Below are positions 27,689 to 35,541 of a stretch of DNA of 64,000 bases, in pieces (within the stretch, counting starts at the first letter, position 1; each line of letters opens with the position of its first letter). Location of the stretch: assembly GCF_025465935.1 (NCBI RefSeq), contig NZ_JANLNV010000058.1, positions 186,001 through 250,000 on the forward strand, in the 5' to 3' direction. The translations under genes were made by a program, and so were the position numbers. The notes under the pieces were generated by a model, which saw nothing but the letters and a program-made list of their open reading frames with translations, was not told the DNA's origin and did not search any database. This DNA comes from Pseudomonas sp. 7P_10.2_Bac1. GTDB taxonomy: Bacteria > Pseudomonadota > Gammaproteobacteria > Pseudomonadales > Pseudomonadaceae.

Positions 27689-28016
27689 TTTGGCGCCTCA
27701 TCAGAGTCATTTTTACAATTAACGGTTGGTTATTTGCCAAGAATGCTGAGGCACACAGGTGGCGCACAGGAGATTCCGCGTACACTGCGCGCCAGGAAAT
27801 CTCCGTAGATCAGTTGAAACCCAAATATCTTCATTTTTCAATCTCTTACGCGGTGCTGACTCCTGAAGATAGAAGCCATTATTCTTGTATGCGTAAGCCG
27901 ATTCTACATGGCGTAATCATGTTTGTCCTACGTCATGTGAAATAGCTCTCAACCAATGCTAGCCTTGTGTAGTGACTTTACCCTGCAGCGCCACATAGCC
28001 TTTCTCGGGATCTTGA
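27689..28016. other. Divergent intergenic region of hpd and EAL gene
   Basis: No gene is supported here. An inverted repeat GGAGATT (27769-27775) / AATCTCC (27798-27804) with a 22-base centre lies about 80 bases upstream of hpd. It might be an operator or a transcript structure. The open frame that starts inside the hpd start region has no coding character. Confidence 0.4.
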
Positions 28017-29573
28017 ATGCTATTAACGTTTAAACAGACCCGAAAATGGACCCATCGCTACGCGCTGGTTGTATTGAGCACACTGCTACCCGTTGTTCTG
28101 GGGATTGGCATCATCATCTGGCAGTCCAGCAGATCACTTGAGTTAGAAGCCCGCGCTACCGCTGAAGAGGCTGTGCGTCAGTTCAATCTGATGCTGGACA
28201 ATGCCCTGTTGGCCGCTGACGCCGTATTGCCGTTTGCCGGTCAGCCTTGCGATCAGGTGGAATTGGCTTTACGCGAACAGGTGACCCGCCGCCCGTTTGT
28301 GCGCTCGGTGAATCTGGTCTGGAATAACGAAATTTATTGCACGTCGCTATTCGGCACTTTCAAAGAGCCTGTCGATGCCGCCAACTATAATCAGGGAGTC
28401 TTGTGGCTGATGCCTGGCAACCCGGTCACCCCCGACCAACCGTTGCTGGTTTATCGGCAGGAGCGAGATCAGGCTGGGGCTATTGTCAGTCTTTATGGGT
28501 TGCATTTGATCAATGTATTGAGCCTTATCAACCCTTACACGCAATTAATGTTTGCAGTGGGCAATAACTCGATAGACCGCTACGGCGTTGTGCACATCAC
28601 ACCGCCTGCGCCCTACCCTGTTGCGCCTGTGACAGTACCCTCCATGCAATATCCTTATCGCGTAATGGCCGGTTTTACTGAAGGCACTTTATGGCGATTT
28701 GTTCAGGCCCGGTACCTGGGGTTATTGGCACTGTTTATATTTCTGGGCTGCGTTTCGGGCGCAACAGTGGGCTGGCTGCAAAAACGCCTGTCGTTATCAT
28801 CGCCTTCGAGCGAGTTGCAACGCGCACTGGATGCCGAAGAGTTTATTCCTTACTTGCAACCGGTAGTGCGCGGCAACACTAAGCAATGGGCCGGTGCCGA
28901 AGTACTGATGCGCTGGCAACATCCAACCGAGGGATTGGTACGCCCGGACTTGTTTATCCCACTGGCCGAGCACTCAGGGCTGATTGTGCCGATGACCCGC
29001 TCACTGATGCGCAAGACAGCCCGTTTGCTGGCGCCCCATGCCAACAGCATGGCGCCAGGCTTCCATTTGGGATTCAACATCAGTGCCCATCACTGTCACA
29101 GCCTTGAACTGATCGAAGACTGCCGGGAATTTCTGCAGGGCTTCCCCGCTGAGCGTATCAAACTGGTACTGGAACTCACTGAGCGCGAACTGGTAGTGCC
29201 CAGCGCTGTAACTCACCAGCTGTTCGCGCAACTACGGGCAATGGGTGTGATGATTGCCCTGGATGACTTTGGTACCGGCCATTCAAGCTTGAGCTATTTG
29301 CGAGAGTTTAACGTCGATTACTTGAAGATCGATCAAAGCTTTGTGGCCATGATAGGCGCCGATGCATTGTCCAGCCCTATTCTGGACAGCATCATTGACC
29401 TGAGCACCAAGCTGAATCTTGGGATCGTGGCCGAAGGTGTAGAAACTCAAGAGCAAAGTGACTATCTCGCGCTTAAAGGCGTTGAGTTTCTACAGGGTTA
29501 TCTTTATAGCCGGCCGTTAAGCCCTGACGACTTCATCACCTCAGTAGTGGCACAACATCAAGCCCAGAGTTAA
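28017..29573 (+). CDS. CSS-motif EAL-domain cyclic-di-GMP phosphodiesterase
   Basis: A 518-residue membrane protein. Helix 1 is at residues 15-35, a periplasmic CSS-type domain follows with Cys78 and Cys108 (here CTS rather than CSS), helix 2 is at about 233-255, and an EAL domain fills 270-505. Catalytic residues of active c-di-GMP phosphodiesterases are present: Glu295 in EVL (in place of EAL), Asn354, Glu386, Asp416-Asp417 in DDFGTG, Lys437, Glu473 and Gln493. Members of this family are controlled by disulphide formation between the two periplasmic cysteines, so redox control is likely. It hydrolyses c-di-GMP to pGpG, favouring motility over biofilm. It stands alone. Confidence 0.92.
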   Translation: MLLTFKQTRKWTHRYALVVLSTLLPVVLGIGIIIWQSSRSLELEARATAEEAVRQFNLMLDNALLAADAVLPFAGQPCDQVELALREQVTRRPFVRSVNLVWNNEIYCTSLFGTFKEPVDAANYNQGVLWLMPGNPVTPDQPLLVYRQERDQAGAIVSLYGLHLINVLSLINPYTQLMFAVGNNSIDRYGVVHITPPAPYPVAPVTVPSMQYPYRVMAGFTEGTLWRFVQARYLGLLALFIFLGCVSGATVGWLQKRLSLSSPSSELQRALDAEEFIPYLQPVVRGNTKQWAGAEVLMRWQHPTEGLVRPDLFIPLAEHSGLIVPMTRSLMRKTARLLAPHANSMAPGFHLGFNISAHHCHSLELIEDCREFLQGFPAERIKLVLELTERELVVPSAVTHQLFAQLRAMGVMIALDDFGTGHSSLSYLREFNVDYLKIDQSFVAMIGADALSSPILDSIIDLSTKLNLGIVAEGVETQEQSDYLALKGVEFLQGYLYSRPLSPDDFITSVVAQHQAQS

Positions 29574-29794
29574 ACCTGTGCGATGTTTGCCTCGTAAATT
29601 CAAATATCCGCTGGCGCACGGAAAATTTACAACTACACTTTGCTCAACTGTTTGAAGCCTCTTGGAAAGGTGTTTAAGAGTCTTCCTGTTGCGGCTGAAC
29701 TGTTGTCTCACGGCCCTGTCTACCGACTGTATCGAACGTCTCATTAATTCACTTCGGCATGCTCAAGGCCGAAGCCATGACCGGAGTAATGACC

Positions 29795-30154
29795 TTGTCT
29801 AGACTTGCTGAATACCGTGCCGCCGAAAAGGCTCTTCAAGAGCAACTGGCCCAGCTGGAAACCTTGAAGAATGATGCAGGGCTGAAAAAAGAAATCGAGT
29901 TCGAACAAAAACTTCAGGCGCTTATGAAGTCCTACGGCAAAGGTCTGCGAGACATAGTTGCCATTCTGGATCCAAGCCCTGTGGCCGCGCGACATGCTAC
30001 AGCGCCCAAGCAACGCAAGGCACGTACGTTAAAAGTGTATAAAAACCCGCACACCGGTGAGTTGATTGAAACCAAAGGCGGTAATCATCGCGGTTTGAAA
30101 GCCTGGAAAGAACAGTATGGCGCAGCCACTGTTGAATCCTGGGTTCACACTTAA
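29795..30154 (+). CDS. mvaU: MvaT/MvaU-family H-NS-like silencer
   Basis: A 119-residue nucleoid protein of the MvaT/MvaU family, which coats AT-rich and foreign DNA in Pseudomonas. The N-terminal coiled coil spans residues 1-60 (SRLAEYRAAEKALQEQLAQL and EIEFEQKLQALMKSYGKGL), and the C-terminal AT-hook-like DNA domain includes RKARTLKVYKNPHTGE and GGNHRGLKAWKEQYG. The start TTG at 29795 gives MSRLAEYRAAEK, aligned with MSKLAEFRALEK of MvaU; GGAG lies eight bases upstream. An ATG two codons earlier would be too close to that site. It is closer to MvaU than MvaT by its opening. A strong terminator follows. Confidence 0.9.
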   Translation: MSRLAEYRAAEKALQEQLAQLETLKNDAGLKKEIEFEQKLQALMKSYGKGLRDIVAILDPSPVAARHATAPKQRKARTLKVYKNPHTGELIETKGGNHRGLKAWKEQYGAATVESWVHT

Positions 30155-30170
30155 TGCTTTAGCATTATAA

Positions 30171-30195
30171 AAACCCTGCTCGTCAGGGTTTTTTT
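30171..30195 (+). terminator. Rho-independent terminator of mvaU-like gene
   Basis: AAACCCTG pairs with CAGGGTTT around a five-base loop and is followed by further T residues, 17 bases after the stop codon. Confidence 0.9.
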
Positions 30196-30389
30196 ATGAC
30201 GGACTATCAGTATCGTATCGCGCCCACACTCTTTGCCAGTTTGGCGATATAGGCACTCCCACGGTAACGAAAATGTTATAAATCATCGACCATCAATTGT
30301 CATAACTATGACCACCTTCACGCTCAATTCCAGTCAAATGTCTTTTTGCGGTATTTCCCCTGATGAAAGGCCAAATTAACCCGGCACCT

Positions 30390-30405
30390 TTCACAGTTTT
30401 TTCAC
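30390..30405 (+). promoter_or_regulatory. ColR-box-like motif, full match to recalled consensus
   Basis: TTCACAGTTTTTTCAC fits every position of YYNASNNYTTTTTCAC, the P. putida ColR consensus as I remember it. A third CACAGG follows about ten bases later. A promoter controlled by it would start close to the hairpin at 30451. Confidence 0.45.
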
Positions 30406-30450
30406 ACGCATCATCACAGGATAGAGGCTGCTAAAGGATTAGCGCCCCAT

Positions 30451-30474
30451 GCCCGCTTCGGCGGGCTTCTTTTT
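30451..30474 (+). terminator. Orphan rho-independent terminator
   Basis: GCCCGC-TTCG-GCGGGC followed by TTCTTTTT is a textbook plus-strand terminator with a UUCG tetraloop. The mvaU-like gene already has its own terminator 260 bases upstream and the gloA start is 150 bases downstream, so no known gene ends here. Confidence 0.8.
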
Positions 30475-30622
30475 GCCTGAAATTTGCCATCTCCCCGCCT
30501 CGGGTCGCCGCTGCACACACGCCGACATCGATCTTTTATTGCCTACGGGGTTCGCGCAGCTCGTCACATTCCGTATCATTCACCCATCGACTGTTTACCC
30601 ATGCATCACATTCGGAGGGTTC

Positions 30623-31144
30623 ATGAGCCTGCAAGATCTGAACAACGTCCCTGGCGTAACCGCACAACCGGATAGCGCTACCAATCAATTCGTTTTCAAC
30701 CACACCATGCTGCGCGTTAAGGACATCCAAAAGTCCCTCGATTTCTACACACGCATCCTGGGTTTCTCGCTGCTGGAAAAGCGCGAGTTCCCGGAAGCAG
30801 AATTCAGCCTCTACTTCCTGGCGCTGGTTGATAAAGCCACGATTCCAGCTGACGATGCTGCCCGTACCGTGTGGATGAAGTCGATCCCTGGCATCCTGGA
30901 ACTGACTCACAACCACGGCACCGAAAACGATGCCGATTTCGCCTATCACAACGGCAATACTGACCCGCGTGGTTTCGGCCATATTTGCATTGCGGTGCCT
31001 GATATCGTCGCCGCCTGCGAGCGCTTTGAATCCTTGGGCGTTGACTTCCAGAAGCGCCTGACTGACGGCCGCATGAAATCCCTGGCCTTTATCAAGGACC
31101 CGGACGCCTACTGGGTCGAGATTATTCAGCCGACCCCGCTGTAA
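30623..31144 (+). CDS. gloA: Lactoylglutathione lyase (glyoxalase I)
   Basis: A 173-residue glyoxalase I that converts the methylglyoxal-glutathione hemithioacetal to S-lactoylglutathione. Metal ligands are His27, Glu93, His120 and Glu166 (HTMLRV, ILELTHNHG, GFGHICIAV, YWVEIIQP). The start MSLQDLNNVPGV is set by CGGAGGG six bases upstream; the longer open frame reads through the orphan terminator and is not real. The extra loop around residues 68-86 marks the longer, zinc-type class also found in yeast and human enzymes rather than the short nickel type. It is single, with its own terminator. Confidence 0.96.
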   Translation: MSLQDLNNVPGVTAQPDSATNQFVFNHTMLRVKDIQKSLDFYTRILGFSLLEKREFPEAEFSLYFLALVDKATIPADDAARTVWMKSIPGILELTHNHGTENDADFAYHNGNTDPRGFGHICIAVPDIVAACERFESLGVDFQKRLTDGRMKSLAFIKDPDAYWVEIIQPTPL

Positions 31145-31157
31145 CGGTCAGACGCCA

Positions 31158-31186
31158 AAAACCCATGTTCACTCATGGGTTTTTTT
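31158..31186 (+). terminator. Rho-independent terminator of gloA
   Basis: AAAACCCATG pairs with CATGGGTTTT and is followed by a run of T, 13 bases after the gloA stop. Confidence 0.92.
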
Positions 31187-31289
31187 ATACCTGAAATTTG
31201 AACATTGTTCAGAATCGATCAAGCCCGTAGCATGAGATACGCCACGTATGTTGTATGGGTTGATTTGGATTCAGGAGATCTGCGCTTCT

Positions 31290-31904
31290 ATGGTACGAAC
31301 ACGCAAAGAGATGATCGAAGACACGCGGCACAGGCTTTTGGCGGCAGGCAGGCAAGCATTTGCGAGTAAAGGCTATGCCGAGTCTTCAATGGATGACTTC
31401 ACTGCCAATGTCGGCCTGACCCGGGGAGCGCTTTATCACCACTTTGGCGACAAAAAAGGCTTGCTTGAGGCCGTCATCCAGCAAATAGACGGCGAGACAT
31501 CTGTGCGCCTGCGCGCCATTACCGCTCAGGCCCATTCCACCTGGGAAGGCTTTATCAATGAAAACATTGCCTACATGGAGATGGCCATAGAGCCGGAAAT
31601 CCAGCGCATTGTCTTGCTCGATGGCCCGGCAGTACTGGGCAACCCTGCCTTGTGGTCGAACCAGAACGCCTGCCTCCAGGGCACCATGGAATGTTTGCAA
31701 AAGCTTAAAAACGAGAACGTCATCCGGGACATTGAGGTTCAAGCAACGGCCAGACTCTTGAATGGCGCGACATTGAGTGCCGCCTTATGGATCGCCGCTG
31801 ACCCACAGCCACTGGCCGCGCTGGACAAGGCAAAAAGTGCATTCGTGGCGCTGGCCAATGGTTTGCTGAAGGATTCAAAGCCCCTCAACGCCGCCAAGGT
31901 GTAA
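31290..31904 (+). CDS. TetR/AcrR-family regulator
   Basis: A 204-residue TetR-type repressor. The N-terminal helix-turn-helix is clear (residues 11-57: ASKGYAESSMDDFTANVGL followed by TRGALYHHFGDKKGL). The ligand-binding part is all-helical. The start MVRTRKEMIEDTRHRL is chosen because CAGGAG lies upstream; fourteen extra residues would precede it otherwise. No divergent partner gene exists, so its targets may be elsewhere or the convergent ahp genes by coincidence of place only. The ligand is unknown. Confidence 0.9.
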   Translation: MVRTRKEMIEDTRHRLLAAGRQAFASKGYAESSMDDFTANVGLTRGALYHHFGDKKGLLEAVIQQIDGETSVRLRAITAQAHSTWEGFINENIAYMEMAIEPEIQRIVLLDGPAVLGNPALWSNQNACLQGTMECLQKLKNENVIRDIEVQATARLLNGATLSAALWIAADPQPLAALDKAKSAFVALANGLLKDSKPLNAAKV

Positions 31905-31923
31905 TCCATTTTTCGCTCATAAA

Positions 31924-31951
31924 AAAAGCGCAGCCTGCGGGCTGCGCTTTT
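31924..31951. terminator. Bidirectional terminator between TetR gene and ahpF
   Basis: AAAAGCGCAGCC pairs with GGCTGCGCTTTT, twelve pairs around a four-base loop. The minus strand has seven T after the stem, making it a strong end for ahpF; the plus strand has four T, enough to serve the TetR gene. Confidence 0.9.
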
Positions 31952-31999
31952 GATGCCAGAGAAGCGTTGCCAACGCAACGCGACTCTATTGCCAAGCAA

Positions 32000-33562
32000 T
32001 CAATCCGGCGCGGAAGTACGGATCAGGTGATCGAAAGCACTCAGAGAGGCTTTAGCACCCTCGCCGACCGCAATCACAATCTGCTTGTAAGGCACGGTGG
32101 TCACGTCACCGGCAGCAAAGATGCCCGGGATCGAGGTTTCACCGCGCGCATCAACCACGATCTCACCACGCGGGGTCAGCTCGATGGTGCCTTTAAGCCA
32201 ATCGGTATTGGGCAGCAAACCGATCTGCACAAAAATGCCTTCCAGCTCGACGTTGTGCTCCACGTCGGTTGCACGATCTTTGTAGCGCAGACCATTCACT
32301 TTTTGTCCGTCGCCGGTAACTTCAGTGGTCTGGGCGCTGGTGATTACCGTTACGTTTGGCAAGCTGTTGAGCTTGCGCTGCAACACGGCGTCAGCACGCA
32401 ATTTGGTGTCGAACTCAAGCAAGGTCACGTGAGACACGATACCCGCCAGGTCAATCGCTGCTTCAACACCCGAGTTGCCACCACCAATGACCGCAACGCG
32501 CTTGCCTTTAAACAGCGGGCCGTCACAGTGCGGGCAGTAAGCCACGCCACGGCTGCGGTATTCCTGCTCGCCCGGCACATTCATTTCGCGCCAGCGGGCA
32601 CCGGTCGCCAGGATCACGGTCTTGGCCTTGAGCGAAGCACCACTGGCGAATTTCACTTCGTGCAGCTCGCCCGCTTTACCCGGCAATAACTTGTCGGCGC
32701 GTTGCAGGTTCATGATATCGACGTCGTACTGCTTGACGTGTTCTTCCAGTGCGGTGGCCAGTTTCGGGCCTTCGGTTTCCTGCACCGAGATAAAGTTCTC
32801 GATGGCCATGGTGTCGAGCACCTGACCGCCAAAGCGCTCAGCTGCGACACCGGTGCGGATACCTTTGCGCGCGGCATAAATAGCGGCTGCTGCACCGGCG
32901 GGACCGCCACCGATAACCAGCACATCAAAGGCTTCTTTAGCGCTGATCTTCTCGGCCTGACGCTCAATGGCGCTGGTGTCGAGCTTACCGAGGATCTCTT
33001 CCAGGCCCATGCGGCCCTGTCCAAAGTTAACCCCGTTAAGGTAAACACTTGGCACCGCCATCACTTGACGCTCGGTAACCTCGTCCTGGAACAGCGCACC
33101 GTCAATCGCCACGTGGCGAATGTTCGGGTTCAATACCGCCATCAGGTTCAGCGCCTGCACCACATCCGGGCAGTTCTGGCATGACAGCGAGAAATACGTC
33201 TCGAAGTTGAACTCACCTTTAAGGGAGCGGATTTGCTCAATCACTTCGACACTGGCTTTCGATGGGTGGCCGCCGACTTGCAGCAGGGCCAACACCAGCG
33301 AAGTAAATTCATGGCCCATCGGGATACCGGCGAAACGCAAGCTGATATCGCCGCCTGGACGGTTGAGCGAGAAGGATGGCTTGCGCGCATCGGAGCCGTT
33401 TTCCAGCAGGGTAATCTGACTGGACAGACTGGTAATTTCTTTTAACAGGTCATGCATTTCACGGGATTTCGCACCGTCGTCGAGTGACGCAACGATCTCG
33501 ATCGGCTGTGTGACCCGCTCCAGGTATGACTTCAACTGTGCTTTTAGATTGGCGTCCAACAT
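32000..33562 (-). CDS. ahpF: Alkyl hydroperoxide reductase subunit F
   Basis: A 520-residue NADH-dependent flavoprotein that reduces AhpC. The N-terminal thioredoxin-like double domain carries Cys128-Gln-Asn-Cys131, the FAD site is [14 protein letters not shown] near residue 215, the active disulphide is Cys343-Pro-His-Cys346, and the NADH site is [14 protein letters not shown] near residue 356. Length fits the family (521 in E. coli). It follows ahpC on the same strand, but a terminator lies between them, so its level is probably set apart from that of ahpC. Confidence 0.97.
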   Translation of the reverse strand: MLDANLKAQLKSYLERVTQPIEIVASLDDGAKSREMHDLLKEITSLSSQITLLENGSDARKPSFSLNRPGGDISLRFAGIPMGHEFTSLVLALLQVGGHPSKASVEVIEQIRSLKGEFNFETYFSLSCQNCPDVVQALNLMAVLNPNIRHVAIDGALFQDEVTERQVMAVPSVYLNGVNFGQGRMGLEEILGKLDTSAIERQAEKISAKEAFDVLVIGGGPAGAAAAIYAARKGIRTGVAAERFGGQVLDTMAIENFISVQETEGPKLATALEEHVKQYDVDIMNLQRADKLLPGKAGELHEVKFASGASLKAKTVILATGARWREMNVPGEQEYRSRGVAYCPHCDGPLFKGKRVAVIGGGNSGVEAAIDLAGIVSHVTLLEFDTKLRADAVLQRKLNSLPNVTVITSAQTTEVTGDGQKVNGLRYKDRATDVEHNVELEGIFVQIGLLPNTDWLKGTIELTPRGEIVVDARGETSIPGIFAAGDVTTVPYKQIVIAVGEGAKASLSAFDHLIRTSAPD

Positions 33563-33595
33563 ACGGGCGATCTCCTAACTGATTAATTCTGTGTC

Positions 33596-33632
33596 AAAAA
33601 AAACGCCCGAGCGAATGTCGCCCGGGCGTTTT
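33596..33632 (-). terminator. Terminator between ahpC and ahpF
   Basis: Read on the minus strand, AAACGCCCG pairs with CGGGCGTTT and is followed by eight T. It lies after the ahpC stop and before the ahpF start, and should reduce read-through into ahpF. Confidence 0.85.
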
Positions 33633-33687
33633 GAGGGCGATGCTGCTTACAACTCAGGTGCGGATCACCGCCCTAGTCTTCACAGAC

Positions 33688-34251
33688 TTAGATCTTGCCA
33701 ACCAGGTCCAGCGAAGGAGCGAGGGTGGTTTCACCTTCTTTCCATTTAGCTGGGCAAACTTCGCCTGGGTGAGCAGCAACGTACTGAGCAGCCTTGATTT
33801 TGCGCAGCAGCTCGGAAGCGTCACGGCCAACGCCGCCGTCGTTCAGTTCAACGATCTTGATCTGACCTTCTGGGTTGATCACGAAAGTACCGCGGTCAGC
33901 CAGGCCTGCTTCTTCGATCAGTACGTCGAAGTTGCGGGAGATGGTCAGCGTTGGGTCGCCGATCATGGTGTACTGGATTTTGCCGATGGCTGGCGAAGTG
34001 TTGTGCCAGGCAGCGTGAGCAAAGTGGGTGTCAGTCGACACACTGTAGATTTCCACGCCGAGTTTTTTGAACTCTTCGTAGTTGTCAGCCAGGTCTTCCA
34101 GCTCGGTTGGGCAAACGAAAGTGAAGTCGGCTGGGTAAAAGAACACGACAGACCACTTACCTTTCAGGTCAGCGTCCGACACTTCCACGAAGCTGCCGTT
34201 TTTGTATGCAGTAGCTTTGAACGGTTTTACTTGGCTGTTGATGATAGGCAT
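33688..34251 (-). CDS. ahpC: Alkyl hydroperoxide reductase subunit C
   Basis: A 187-residue typical two-cysteine peroxiredoxin that reduces hydrogen peroxide and organic peroxides. The peroxidatic Cys47 is in FTFVCPTE and the resolving Cys166 is in GEVCPAKW, both at E. coli positions. It is reduced by AhpF, encoded next to it. An OxyR-like sequence lies about 90 bases upstream. Confidence 0.98.
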   Translation of the reverse strand: MPIINSQVKPFKATAYKNGSFVEVSDADLKGKWSVVFFYPADFTFVCPTELEDLADNYEEFKKLGVEIYSVSTDTHFAHAAWHNTSPAIGKIQYTMIGDPTLTISRNFDVLIEEAGLADRGTFVINPEGQIKIVELNDGGVGRDASELLRKIKAAQYVAAHPGEVCPAKWKEGETTLAPSLDLVGKI

Positions 34252-34340
34252 CGTTGACTCTCCGTCAGGGTTGAAAAGTTGATGGGGTGAATCCTAACAA
34301 CTCATTTCGTATCTGGCTCATTGGTAAAGCTGATGCTGGC

Positions 34341-34357
34341 GATTGGTTTTGACTATC
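34341..34357 (-). promoter_or_regulatory. Possible OxyR site upstream of ahpC
   Basis: On the minus strand GATAGTCAAAACCAATC agrees with GATAGGTTNAACCTATC at about 12 of 16 set positions. The place, about 90 bases before the ahpC start, suits OxyR control, known for ahpC in many bacteria. Confidence 0.4.
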
Positions 34358-34423
34358 AGCCGACCCTATAAATAGTTAAAAACCAAATATGGACCGAGTG
34401 GCCGACTTTCAAGTTGACGTCGA

Positions 34424-35362
34424 TCAGCTTCCAATACGTTTTTCCGCTGTCATGCTCATCCCGGCAAACGGGGTGGATTCAACATAGCGCATGGCTGACT
34501 TGATGTCTTTCCAGCCGACGTAATTCATCAGCGACTTCAAGTCCCAACCACTTTGATGCGCCCATGTTGCAAAACCGCGACGAAGCGAGTGGCTGGTGTA
34601 AAGTTCTGCCGCAATGCCTGCACGCTCCAATGCCTGGCGCAACAACGGGATCACGCTATTGGCGTGCAACCCCTCCTCGCCCAGGTTGCCCCAGCGATCA
34701 ATGCCTCTGAACACTGGGCCACGCACCAGCGCCGATGCATTGAGCCACTCTATGTATGCCCGCACAGGGCATAGCCTCAGCAACGCCGGGGTTTGGAATG
34801 TTTTGCCCAGGTTGTCGCGATCACTTTTGCTGCGTGGCAAATACAGGGTGATGCCTGAACCCGCCACCGCTTGTACGTGCTCTATCTCCAGACGGCACAA
34901 CTCGTCACTGCGAAACCCTCGCCAGAAGCCCAGCAGGATCAGCGCTGCATCACGTCTAGCGCGCAACAAAACCGGATGATCGCCCTTGGCCTGTGCGGCA
35001 AGCGCTTCACCTTCCAGCCAGTCGATAACTTTTTCCAGATGCTGCAATTGCAGCGGTACGGCCTGTTTCTCTTGCGCCGGGTGCAACGCGCGTATGCCCT
35101 TGAACACCTTGCGCACCACCGGCGACTTGGTCGGGTCCGCAAAACCTTGGCTGTTATGCCACTGGGCAATGGCCGACAGCCGCAACTTCAACGTGTTGAT
35201 CGACAGTTGCCCGGCGTGAGCCACCAGGTAGCGCGCCACACTGTCGCTGGTCGCGGGCAGAAAACCGCCCCAGGTCACTTCAAAGTGCTCAATGGCCGCC
35301 CGATAGCTGCGACGGGTGTTATCGCGGGTCGCGGCGTTTAAGTAGCGATCCAGCTCGCTCAT
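34424..35362 (-). CDS. Tyrosine recombinase (site-specific integrase)
   Basis: A 312-residue tyrosine recombinase. The SAM-like N-terminal core-binding domain covers residues 1-85, and the catalytic domain has Arg151 (GFRSDELCRL), Lys179, His258-x-x-Arg261 (HSLRRGF), Trp284 and the nucleophile Tyr293 (SAMRYVES), so it looks active. The start MSELDRYLNA is chosen because AGAGAGCAG precedes it; the longer frame adds 33 residues that do not fit the family. It is divergent from a KfrA-like gene with repeats between. No excisionase, phage, transposon or plasmid genes are near, and no direct repeats that would be att sites were noticed. Its DNA substrate is unknown. Confidence 0.9.
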   Translation of the reverse strand: MSELDRYLNAATRDNTRRSYRAAIEHFEVTWGGFLPATSDSVARYLVAHAGQLSINTLKLRLSAIAQWHNSQGFADPTKSPVVRKVFKGIRALHPAQEKQAVPLQLQHLEKVIDWLEGEALAAQAKGDHPVLLRARRDAALILLGFWRGFRSDELCRLEIEHVQAVAGSGITLYLPRSKSDRDNLGKTFQTPALLRLCPVRAYIEWLNASALVRGPVFRGIDRWGNLGEEGLHANSVIPLLRQALERAGIAAELYTSHSLRRGFATWAHQSGWDLKSLMNYVGWKDIKSAMRYVESTPFAGMSMTAEKRIGS

Positions 35363-35426
35363 GCACTGCTCTCTGTGGTTTTCGTACTGAATCAGGGCCT
35401 GAAAAACACAATTCAGACACTGGCAC

Positions 35427-35447
35427 GGGATAATACCAGTATATCCC
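35427..35447. promoter_or_regulatory. Inverted repeat upstream of recombinase gene
   Basis: GGGATA faces TATCCC with a nine-base centre, 65 bases upstream of the recombinase start. It may be an operator for the KfrA-like protein or a recombinase core site. Confidence 0.35.
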
Positions 35448-35491
35448 GCCTCATATTTCACAGATAAAGATAAAATTTAGATGCTAGAATA

Positions 35492-35522
35492 GTACGTAAT
35501 TACAGGGTACATACCACAGTAC
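35492..35522. promoter_or_regulatory. Three GTAC repeats upstream of KfrA-like gene
   Basis: GTACGTA at 35492, GTACATA at 35507 and GTACATA at 35519 are spaced 15 and 12 bases apart in an AT-rich stretch just before the KfrA-like start. Plasmid KfrA proteins bind repeats in their own promoter, so these are candidate autoregulatory sites. Confidence 0.4.
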
Positions 35523-35541
35523 ATAATCATAGGAGACTACC

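Larger units (their letters stand above)
30196..30622. other. Long region before gloA with orphan terminator
   Basis: This 427-base gap after the mvaU terminator contains no supported protein gene. It holds a ColR-box-like motif at 30390-30405 and a complete terminator at 30451-30474, both described separately. It is the most likely place in the window for a small RNA or a leader attenuator of gloA. Confidence 0.5.

Noticed and set aside
27664-27945. 93-codon frame upstream of the EAL gene
   Set aside because: It begins inside the hpd start region on the opposite strand and shows no ribosome site or known features.
30390-30474. RsmX/Y/Z-type small RNA
   Set aside because: Only two GGA motifs are present and there is no GacA upstream box (TGTAAG...CTTACA).
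30449-30622. N-terminal extension of gloA
   Set aside because: It reads through a terminator hairpin and lacks the ribosome site present at the MSLQD start.
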